Shown one piece after another: positions 1 through 4,966 of a stretch of 9,064 bases of DNA. The notes beneath the pieces were generated by a model. That model did no database searches. It was not told where the DNA came from and saw only the letters and a list, made by a program, of their open reading frames with translations. Source of the DNA: Lamprocystis purpurea (GTDB lineage Bacteria > Pseudomonadota > Gammaproteobacteria > Chromatiales > Chromatiaceae); the NCBI GenBank assembly GCA_020718945.1, contig DYRB01000096.1, positions 1 through 9,064 of the forward strand. The letters run 5' to 3'. The stretch's first letter is position 1, and every line of letters starts with the position of its first letter. The position numbers were made by a program, and so were the translations under genes.

Positions 1-272
1 TGTCCAACTGTGACGCCGGGATCAAGATTGGTGTGGAACTGGGCAGCCCAGAGGCGGTCAAGGGCGCGGTGGAGGCGGGCATGGGGGTCTCGGTAGTGTC
101 CCAGGCGACCATACAGAAGGAGTTGCGCCTCGGCACCCTGGTGGCGCTGAGCCTGGACCCGCCCCTGGATCGACCCTTCTCCTTCGTCCATCAGAAACAG
201 AAGTTCCGCTTGCGGGTCATGGAGGAACTGCTGGAGTTCGCCCGCGCCTACTGCAAGTCCCACCGCGACTAG
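1..272 (+). CDS. LysR-family transcriptional regulator, C-terminal part only
   Basis: This is the 3' end of a gene that begins before the window; the first complete codon is at base 3 and the TAG stop is at 270-272. The roughly 90 visible residues look like the end of a LysR substrate-binding domain. They include the stretch GSPEAVKGAVEAGMGVSVVS, which matches the family pattern of a helix followed by a glycine-rich 'G.G...S' loop lining the effector pocket. After it come a 'LGTLVAL' strand, a 'FVHQKQK' strand and a final amphipathic helix. LysR proteins are cytoplasmic DNA-binding activators or repressors with an N-terminal helix-turn-helix, which lies outside this window. The pattern is closer to CbbR/CysL-like members than to CysB, but the effector cannot be told from this fragment. 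A GTG at 33 is an internal codon, not the real start. Confidence 0.85.
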   Translation, partial: SNCDAGIKIGVELGSPEAVKGAVEAGMGVSVVSQATIQKELRLGTLVALSLDPPLDRPFSFVHQKQKFRLRVMEELLEFARAYCKSHRD

Positions 273-286
273 CCAGGGTACGGCAG

Positions 287-676
287 GTGCTTCAGCAACA
301 GGGTGCGAATACGCCGGAGCGGCGTCTGACCAGGCTCTACCGGTCCCTGGGGGCCACGGACCGGGATGCCTTGCTGGCCTTTGCCGAGTTTCTCGCCCAG
401 CGGGGCGCCGCCGATCCGGCCTTGTCCGCGGCTCCCGTCGCTGCGCCCCAGGAACCAGGCCCCCTGAACCGCCCGCCTGCGGAATCCGTCGTCGCTGCCA
501 TCCGCCGCCTGCGCCACGCCTACCCCATGCTGGAGCACGGGGACTTGCTGCACCAGGCGTCGGCCCTGATGTCCGGCCATGTCCTGCAAGGGCGCCCGGC
601 GGCTGAGGTCGTGGACGACCTGGAGGCCCTCTTCGCCCGCCACTACTCGGCCTATCGCGATGGCCGTCAGGCCTGA
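287..676 (+). CDS. Small hypothetical protein downstream of the LysR regulator
   Basis: An ORF of 129 residues starts at GTG 287, with AGGG at 275-278 eight bases upstream acting as a plausible ribosome binding site. It begins 14 bases after the LysR stop, so co-transcription with the regulator is likely. I do not recognise a named domain. The first 40 residues form a helical segment (RRLTRLYRSLGATDRDALLA, then FAEFLAQRG), followed by a proline/alanine-rich linker at about residues 45-68. A second helical part covers about residues 70-125, with 'RRLRHAYPML' and 'AAEVVDDLEALFARHY'. There is no signal peptide or membrane segment, so it should be cytoplasmic. The folded-linker-folded layout, the ribosome binding site and the codon use support a real gene. 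An ORF on the opposite strand over the same bases is judged a shadow. Function unknown. Confidence 0.75.
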   Translation: MLQQQGANTPERRLTRLYRSLGATDRDALLAFAEFLAQRGAADPALSAAPVAAPQEPGPLNRPPAESVVAAIRRLRHAYPMLEHGDLLHQASALMSGHVLQGRPAAEVVDDLEALFARHYSAYRDGRQA

Positions 677-695
677 CCCCCGGCCTTTCCCGCTG

Positions 696-938
696 ATGCA
701 CGTCCTCTCCGACTGGTTCCGACGCTACTTCTCCGACCCCCAGGTGGCATTCCTCTCCGTGGCCCTGCTGGTGGGCTTCGGGGTGGTCGATTTGCACCCG
801 GTGGCCATCATGGTGGCCATCCTGGTGTTCGGCGGGCTTTGGGGCTTCTGGGGGGTCTTCTTCGCCATCCCGCTGGCCACCCTGGTGCAGGCGATCCTGG
901 TCGCCTGGCCGCGACCGGCCGGGATCGGCGCCGGCTGA
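696..938 (+). CDS. PerM/AI-2E-family membrane protein with a large in-frame internal deletion
   Basis: This ORF encodes 80 residues. Residues 1-30 (DWFRRYFSDPQ, then a hydrophobic 'VALLVGFGVV') match the start of PerM-type AI-2E family permeases. Residues 31-73 (VDLHPVAIMVAILVFGGLWG, then FWGVFFAIPLATLV and 'AWP') match the extreme C-terminus of the same family. A normal member has about 350 residues and around eight membrane segments; the roughly 270-280 residues between these two ends are missing, yet the reading frame is kept. The join lies near the GTGGTC at 783-788 (V30-V31). ATG 696 was chosen because it gives the family's usual N-terminus; an in-frame ATG at 660 overlaps the previous gene, and neither has a clear ribosome binding site. 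It is probably a non-functional remnant. A two-segment membrane miniprotein or an assembly error are the alternatives. Confidence 0.7.
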   Translation: MHVLSDWFRRYFSDPQVAFLSVALLVGFGVVDLHPVAIMVAILVFGGLWGFWGVFFAIPLATLVQAILVAWPRPAGIGAG

Positions 939-977
939 TCCCTGGCAGCCGGGGCGGCAGAGCCACACCCGGCGGGC

Positions 978-986
978 TGATACAAT
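978..986 (+). promoter_or_regulatory. Extended -10 promoter element for the Deg protease gene
   Basis: TGATACAAT fits an extended -10 box (TGN followed by a TATAAT-like hexamer with one mismatch). It would start transcription near base 993, about 23 bases ahead of the protease ATG at 1016. I see no convincing -35, which is tolerable for extended -10 promoters. This is a sequence match only. Confidence 0.4.
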
Positions 987-1015
987 GGGTCAAGCCCCCA
1001 GCACCTGTCCCGCAC

Positions 1016-2215
1016 ATGCACGCCTTCGGACTGACGCGACTCCTGTTCTGGTTCCTGATCTTCGTCCTGGTCGCCCTGGCGGTGCGGCCCTGGGTGGAGC
1101 GGGCCCTGATCCCCTATCGCGCCGAGCCGAGGGCGGTCACTGCCCGGGGTGACCTGGCCGGGGACGAGCAGACCACCATCGCCATCTTCGAGGCCACCAG
1201 CCCCTCGGTGGTCTACATTACCACCACCGGGCGGGTGCTGGACCTGATCACCCGCAACGTCACACAGGTCCGTCGCGGGACCGGCTCCGGTGTGATCTGG
1301 GACGCCCTCGGCCATGTGGTCACCAACCACCATGTCATCGAGGACGCCCAGGGGGCCTATGTCCACATGTCCGATCAGCATGGCTACGACGCCGTGCTGG
1401 TGGGGACCAGCCCCGAGTACGACCTGGCCGTGCTGCGCATCGACGCCTCGGCCGGCAGACTGAGGGCGGTGCCCCTGGGAACCAGTGGCGACCTCAGGGT
1501 CGGGCAGAAGGTGGTGGCCATCGGCAATCCCTTCGGTCTGGACTACACGCTCACCACGGGGGTCATCTCGGCCCTGAACCGGACTATCCCCACCGAATCC
1601 GGCGGGGTGATCGAGCACCTGATCCAGACCGATGCGGCCATCAACCCGGGCAACTCCGGCGGCCCCCTGATCGACAGCGCCGGGCGCCTGATCGGCATCA
1701 ACACGGCCATATTCAGCCCATCGGGGAGTTCCGCCGGCATCGGTTTCGCCGTCCCGGTGGATACGGTCAACCGGGTGGTCCCGCAGTTGATCGCCTACGG
1801 GCGCTATACCCGCCCGAGCCTGGGGATAGCCGCGGACGACGACCTCAGCGAGCGGGTCCTGGGGGAGCTAGGCCAGACGGGTATCTTAATCCTCAAAGTG
1901 GAGCAGGGCGGCCCCGCGGCCAAGGCCGGGCTCCAGGCTGCGCGGCTGGCCCGCAATGGCGATATAGTCTTGGGGGACGTGATCGTCGCCCTGGACGGCA
2001 CACCGGTGGACAGCGTCACCGCCCTGATCGCCCGGCTGGAGGGGCATGCCGTCGGGGACCGGGTGCTGGTAACCGTCCGTCGCCGTGGGACCGAGGTCCA
2101 GGTGCCCATCCAGCTCGGCCCGGGTCCCAGGGCCAAGGGGGTGGGCGAAGGCGGCGGGGGCTTTCCCGGGGCGGGCGACCCGGGCCGCGGTGGCATGGGG
2201 GGGCAGGCCGCCTGA
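1016..2215 (+). CDS. Membrane-anchored Deg/HtrA-type serine protease with one PDZ domain
   Basis: A 399-residue S1C-family protease, expected to degrade misfolded or signal-bearing envelope proteins in the periplasm. Residues 6-23 form an uncleaved-looking hydrophobic anchor. The trypsin-like domain spans about 52-260 and carries the catalytic triad: H106 in 'TNHHVIEDA', D136 in 'EYDLAVL' and S214 in 'NPGNSGGPL'. The chymotrypsin-fold sequence 'NPFGLDYTLTTGVISALNR' is typical of Deg1-like members. One PDZ domain follows at about 265-368, with 'GPAAKAGL' and 'GDVIVALDGTPV'. A glycine-rich tail (about 371-399) has no obvious function. Length and one-PDZ layout fit DegS/AlgW, but the wording of the protease and PDZ domains is nearer to the Deg1/HhoA type, so I assign no gene symbol. 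ATG 1016 places the anchor at the N-terminus; the frame stays open upstream without any family likeness, and no strong ribosome binding site is seen. Confidence 0.93.
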   Translation: MHAFGLTRLLFWFLIFVLVALAVRPWVERALIPYRAEPRAVTARGDLAGDEQTTIAIFEATSPSVVYITTTGRVLDLITRNVTQVRRGTGSGVIWDALGHVVTNHHVIEDAQGAYVHMSDQHGYDAVLVGTSPEYDLAVLRIDASAGRLRAVPLGTSGDLRVGQKVVAIGNPFGLDYTLTTGVISALNRTIPTESGGVIEHLIQTDAAINPGNSGGPLIDSAGRLIGINTAIFSPSGSSAGIGFAVPVDTVNRVVPQLIAYGRYTRPSLGIAADDDLSERVLGELGQTGILILKVEQGGPAAKAGLQAARLARNGDIVLGDVIVALDGTPVDSVTALIARLEGHAVGDRVLVTVRRRGTEVQVPIQLGPGPRAKGVGEGGGGFPGAGDPGRGGMGGQAA

Positions 2216-2241
2216 GGCGGCCGGCGCGGGTTCTAAACGAC

Positions 2242-2246
2242 GGAGG
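2242..2246 (+). promoter_or_regulatory. Shine-Dalgarno GGAGG that decides a GTG start
   Basis: A full GGAGG is present. Its spacing is seven bases to GTG 2254 and one base to ATG 2248, so the GTG is the likely initiation codon of the small conserved protein. Confidence 0.65.
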
Positions 2247-2253
2247 AATGACT

Positions 2254-2577
2254 GTGAAGGCTTATTTGCTTATGACGGCGAGCGGACCCCTGGTGGTCCT
2301 CTCGACCCTGTCGGCCCTGACCGACGATGTCCTGATCGGCAAGCTGCATATCAAGGGGGTGGACAAGTTCATGGCCTACGACCTGCCCCTGGATCAGGTC
2401 GAGGCCAGCTACGGCGGGCACTTCCAGGCGGTGGTCAACGACCTGCACCAGACCGACGACCTGCGGGTGCTGGACGTGAACGGCCACCGCATCTTCGAGC
2501 TGTTTCGGCTCGATGCCCTGGGGCACCCCTTCGTCCACGACCCCACTGGGGCCCAGACCAAGGTCTATCTGGACTGA
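2254..2577 (+). CDS. Small conserved protein of unknown function
   Basis: The protein has 107 residues if it begins at GTG 2254. The GGAGG at 2242-2246 lies seven bases before this GTG, an ideal distance, but only one base before the in-frame ATG at 2248, so GTG is preferred. The protein opens with 'MKAYLLMTASGPLVVLS', continues with a 'KGVDKFMAYDLPL' segment, a 'YGGHF' motif near residue 51 and 'VLDVNGHRIFELFRLDALG' towards the end. I recall similar small 'cytosolic protein' entries in sulfur-oxidising gammaproteobacteria, without a known function. It has no signal peptide or membrane segment, and the alternating strands and helices suggest a compact alpha/beta domain. It lies 38 bases after the protease gene and may be read from the same transcript, but its strong ribosome binding site would allow independent high expression. 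Confidence 0.8.
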   Translation: MKAYLLMTASGPLVVLSTLSALTDDVLIGKLHIKGVDKFMAYDLPLDQVEASYGGHFQAVVNDLHQTDDLRVLDVNGHRIFELFRLDALGHPFVHDPTGAQTKVYLD

Positions 2578-2624
2578 GGGCCTCAGGGGCAGGCGTCGCG
2601 GGGAAGGGGCGCCGAGGGGGAAGC

Positions 2625-2653
2625 GGCCACGCCAGCGGCTGGCTGGTGTGGCC
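2625..2653. terminator. Hairpin between convergent genes, probable terminator
   Basis: GGCCACGCCAG (2625-2635) pairs with CTGGTGTGGCC (2643-2653) as an 11-base-pair stem with one G-T wobble pair and a 7-base loop. It sits between the stop of the + strand gene ending at 2577 and the minus-strand gene ending at 2663, where a terminator serving both is expected. No clear T-run follows on either strand, so it may be a Rho-assisted or stabilising hairpin rather than a classical intrinsic terminator. Confidence 0.5.
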
Positions 2654-2662
2654 TAGGGGGGC

Positions 2663-2920
2663 TCAGTTCAGGCCGCAGAAGCCGCCGGGGCAGCAGGCCC
2701 CGGTGCTGCACGGTGGGGCCTCGCTGGCGCCGCGGCTGGTGCTGGACAGGATGTTGCCGCCAGTGGCCAGGCGGTGGACCGGGGCCTCGGCCGGGGTGTC
2801 GCCTGGGGCCATCCCCAGACGGGCGCACAGCTCGCCCCAGGTCGCCAGGTCCTCGCTCATGCGATGGTTGACCTCAAGCACCTGGCCGTTCTGGTCGCAG
2901 CGGTAGTCGTAGGTGGGCAT
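2663..2920 (-). CDS. FmdB-like small zinc-ribbon protein with C-terminal Cys cluster
   Basis: An 85-residue minus-strand protein starting with 'MPTYDYRCDQNGQVLEV', the typical opening of FmdB-family putative regulatory proteins. ATG at 2920 is preceded by GGAGAA at good spacing. Standard FmdB proteins have two CxxC pairs forming a zinc ribbon. Here C8 is followed by DQN, so the first pair is incomplete, and C32 in 'WGELC' stands alone. A further group, C71, C76, C77 and C82, lies in a Gly/Ser/Pro-rich tail ('CSTGACCPGGFCG'). The middle contains 'RLATGGNILSS'. The protein is small and without a signal peptide, so cytoplasmic. The family's molecular role is poorly known; a metal- or redox-responsive function is only an inference from the cysteines. 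It is transcribed convergently with the small protein gene to its left. Confidence 0.85.
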   Translation of the reverse strand: MPTYDYRCDQNGQVLEVNHRMSEDLATWGELCARLGMAPGDTPAEAPVHRLATGGNILSSTSRGASEAPPCSTGACCPGGFCGLN

Positions 2921-2941
2921 GGACGTTCTCCGTCAATATCG

Positions 2942-2959
2942 TGAAACGCTAATGTTTCA
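2942..2959 (-). promoter_or_regulatory. Operator-like palindrome over the FmdB-like gene's start site
   Basis: TGAAAC (2942-2947) and GTTTCA (2954-2959) form a perfect 6+6 inverted repeat with a 6-base spacer. It begins just downstream of the -10 box at 2962-2967 and covers the expected transcription start at about 2955, a position suited to repressor binding. I do not recognise the regulator. It could also be a small RNA hairpin in the 5' leader. Confidence 0.45.
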
Positions 2960-2961
2960 GG

Positions 2962-2967
2962 ATTATA
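2962..2967 (-). promoter_or_regulatory. -10 box (TATAAT on the minus strand) for the FmdB-like gene
   Basis: The minus strand reads TATAAT exactly, about 42 bases upstream of the ATG at 2920, giving a leader of about 35 bases. The -35 region is weak (TTCCCC at 18-base spacing), which is compatible with an activator or a regulated promoter. Confidence 0.55.
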
Positions 2968-3233
2968 CCCGGGGTGCAGGCAAGCGGGGAACGGGGGCGG
3001 AGGTCGGCTGATCGGCCGCCCTGAGCGGGCTCGTTTGCAGTCGGGTTTCGACCCGGAGCGGTCTCACGCTTTGTGGCTGCGAGTGTCCGCAGATGTGCGA
3101 GAAGTAGGCAGCCCAACCGCTGCCGTCTCGTCGGAACCCCTGTCATTGAAACAGATGTGCTTCGAGAACCATGTCAGTAGTCCAGTAAGAAATCGTCTCT
3201 AAGTCGGCACCGTTTTGTGCGGAGCTCACGACC
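2968..3233. other. Intergenic region between divergent FmdB-like and TetR genes
   Basis: Together with the promoter elements at both ends, about 350 bases separate the two divergent genes. I see no credible gene: the one ORF here (2949-3146, minus) gives a low-complexity Arg/Pro-rich peptide and overlaps the promoter. A short hairpin, CGGGT-TTCG-ACCCG at 3042-3055, is present without a T-run. The half near the TetR gene is noticeably less GC-rich than the coding DNA around it, as usual for promoter DNA. Nothing else is supported. Confidence 0.6.
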
Positions 3234-3242
3234 TGCTACCAT
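3215..3242 (+). promoter_or_regulatory. Predicted promoter of the tetR-RND operon
   Basis: A TTGTGC hexamer (3215-3220) is followed after 16 bases by TACCAT (3237-3242), itself preceded by TGC to make an extended -10. Transcription would start at about 3249, inside the palindrome at 3247-3262. Confidence 0.4.
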
Positions 3243-3246
3243 GAAC

Positions 3247-3262
3247 TAACGGACGTTCGTTA
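3247..3262 (+). promoter_or_regulatory. Probable TetR-type operator
   Basis: TAACGGACGTTCGTTA is a 16-base palindrome with a single mismatched pair (positions 6 and 11). Its core, an ACG-NNNN-CGT-type arrangement, resembles operators bound by many TetR-family repressors. It lies immediately before the repressor gene and over the predicted transcription start. Autorepression of the whole operon by the encoded TetR protein is the natural inference. Confidence 0.6.
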
Positions 3263-3272
3263 TCATGTGGCC

Positions 3273-3872
3273 ATGAGCATCCCTGCACCAAGTTCGACGA
3301 CCAAGGACCGCATCCTTGAGGTTGCCGTCCCGCTGTTTGCGTCCGCGGGTTTCGACGGCGTGTCCATGCGCGCTATCGCCACTGCCGTCGGGATTCAGCC
3401 CGCGTCTTTGTATAACCATTTCCCAGACAAGCAGGCTCTGTACCTCAACGCCATGGCCTACGCCTTCGCTGATAAGGCCCGCGGCATCAGCGAGACGGCT
3501 CGTGCCCCCGGTTCGCCCGAGGCCCGACTGCACCGATTCATCGATCGGTTCACGGCGCTGATGGCAGAGGACCCGGACTTCCGGCGGCTGTTGCAGCGGG
3601 AGCTGCTCGACGGGGACGAGAACCGTCTTCGGCTGGTCGCGCAACAGGTCTTTCGCGAGCCATTCGGGGCCATATCGGCGCTGGCCCAGGACCTCGATCC
3701 GGAGTGCGACCCGCACATGCTGGCGATCTCCATGGCGGGATTGGTGTTGTTCCACTTCGAGACGGCACCGGTCCGCCGCTTTCTGCCAGGTATGCGCGTC
3801 GAGCAGGACAGCCCGTCGGTCATCGCGGAGCATGTGAAGCGGTTGTTGTCGCGGGCCTTGGCGAGGGTGTGA
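3273..3872 (+). CDS. TetR-family transcriptional repressor of the RND efflux operon
   Basis: A 199-residue protein of normal TetR length. The N-terminal helix-turn-helix occupies about residues 10-57: 'KDRILEVAVPLFASAGFDGV' is followed by 'AIATAVGIQPASLYNHFPDK', with the typical 'LYNHF.DK' recognition-helix end. The rest (about 60-199) is the helical ligand-binding and dimerisation domain, which is not conserved enough to name a ligand. I chose ATG 3273; a GTG at 3267 would add two residues, and neither has a clear ribosome binding site, so a short or leaderless-like transcript is possible. Its stop overlaps the start of the adaptor gene by one base (TGATG), so expression is coupled. The expected role is to bind the palindrome at 3247-3262 and release it when a pump substrate or related signal is present. 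Confidence 0.9.
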   Translation: MSIPAPSSTTKDRILEVAVPLFASAGFDGVSMRAIATAVGIQPASLYNHFPDKQALYLNAMAYAFADKARGISETARAPGSPEARLHRFIDRFTALMAEDPDFRRLLQRELLDGDENRLRLVAQQVFREPFGAISALAQDLDPECDPHMLAISMAGLVLFHFETAPVRRFLPGMRVEQDSPSVIAEHVKRLLSRALARV

Positions 3873-4966
3873 TGAGACTGGCTTACGCCGTGCTGTCGCT
3901 GTGTATCGCCGGTGCCGTGGCGGGGTGGCTGGCGATCCGGCATTTCGACCCGGGCCAGGGTCAGGCGATGTCGCCGCCGAGCTTGGATCTGCCGATGCCG
4001 GTGACTTGGTATGAGGTTGCGACCCTGGCCTTCCCGGATCGATTGGTCCGCCCGGGGGAAGTCGTGGCTGCTGCGCGATTCCAGCTCGCCCCCCGATCAT
4101 CGGGGCGCCTGGTCGATCTGTCGGTTCGCCCCGGCGACCGGATTGCCGCCGGCGCCCAGATCGCGGTGCTGGCCGCGCCGGAACTGGAGCAGGCCCTGCA
4201 CCAGGCGCGGGCCGAGTTGAGCGCCGCCCGCACCGATCTGGCGGACGCCGACTCCGATCTCATCCGTCTGACCACACTCGCCAAGACCCGGGCCGTGTCC
4301 GAGGACGCCCTGCGCAAGGGTCAGGTCAGGCGGGATCGCGCCAGCGCAGCGGTGCACGCCGCCGACGCCGCCGTGGCCTCCCGACAGGAGCATGTCTCGG
4401 AGTTGGTGGTGCGTGCACCGGAGTCGCTCATGGTCTTGAGTCGGTTGCGGGAGCCGGGCGACTTGGCGGGACCCTCGCAGCCCATCATTGAGGCCGAGTC
4501 GGCCGACGGCCGGCGCTTCGATGCTTGGGTTCCCTTGCAGGAGGCCGAACGCCTGCGCCCTGGCATGGCCGTCCAATTGACGCTCAATGGGCAGCCGTCG
4601 CCTGTCGCGGCCGAGATCACCCGCATCCTGGAGTCCGCGGACACTAGCACGCGAACCTGCAAGATCGAGGTCTCGATCCCGAGCGCTGTCGGTGCGAGGG
4701 CTGGCACCTTCGGCGAGGTCAGGATTCGCCTGGGCGAGACGCCCAAGGTCGCCGTTGCGGAGGAGGCGCTCATGGAGCGCGCGGGCGTGACCGGCGTGTT
4801 TGTTCTCGTCCCCCCGGATGAGGTCCGCTTTCGCAGCATCCAGACCGGCCGCCGATTCGATCAGGCTGTCGAGGTCCTCGCCGGGTTGCGACCTGGCGAC
4901 CGCGTGGTGCTTGATCCGCCGCCGACCTTGATGGACGGCGCTCGCGTGCAAACCGCCAAGCCATGA
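3872..4966 (+). CDS. RND efflux periplasmic adaptor (membrane fusion protein, HlyD/AcrA type)
   Basis: A 364-residue adaptor that should link the inner-membrane RND permease to an outer-membrane channel. Residues 3-22 form an N-terminal membrane anchor; 'LSLC' is not a good lipobox, so it is probably not a lipoprotein. The first lipoyl half is at about 76-100 ('GRLVDLSVRPGDRIAAGAQI'), followed by an alpha-helical coiled-coil hairpin at about 102-172, rich in Ala, Arg and Asp. The second lipoyl half is at 176-206 ('VRAPE ... REPGDLAGPSQP'), then beta-barrel and membrane-proximal domains to the end ('LRPGDRVVLDPP'). The usual D-G after 'AP' in the second lipoyl half is replaced by S-L, a mild oddity. 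ATG 3872 overlaps the TetR stop by one base and GAGGG at 3863-3867 supplies the ribosome binding site. Its end overlaps the permease start by four bases. Confidence 0.92.
   Translation: MRLAYAVLSLCIAGAVAGWLAIRHFDPGQGQAMSPPSLDLPMPVTWYEVATLAFPDRLVRPGEVVAAARFQLAPRSSGRLVDLSVRPGDRIAAGAQIAVLAAPELEQALHQARAELSAARTDLADADSDLIRLTTLAKTRAVSEDALRKGQVRRDRASAAVHAADAAVASRQEHVSELVVRAPESLMVLSRLREPGDLAGPSQPIIEAESADGRRFDAWVPLQEAERLRPGMAVQLTLNGQPSPVAAEITRILESADTSTRTCKIEVSIPSAVGARAGTFGEVRIRLGETPKVAVAEEALMERAGVTGVFVLVPPDEVRFRSIQTGRRFDQAVEVLAGLRPGDRVVLDPPPTLMDGARVQTAKP

Noticed and set aside
725..1618. A 297-codon minus-strand ORF opposite the PerM remnant and Deg protease
   Set aside because: The + strand carries the catalytic motifs of a protease and the PerM ends; the antisense product is low in complexity and resembles nothing.
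3042..3055. Hairpin CGGGT-TTCG-ACCCG as a terminator or RNA gene
   Set aside because: A 5-base-pair stem is common by chance in GC-rich DNA, and no T-run or larger conserved RNA structure is visible.
2949..3146. A 65-codon minus-strand ORF in the intergenic region
   Set aside because: It has no ribosome binding site, is Arg/Pro-rich, and covers the FmdB-like gene's promoter elements.
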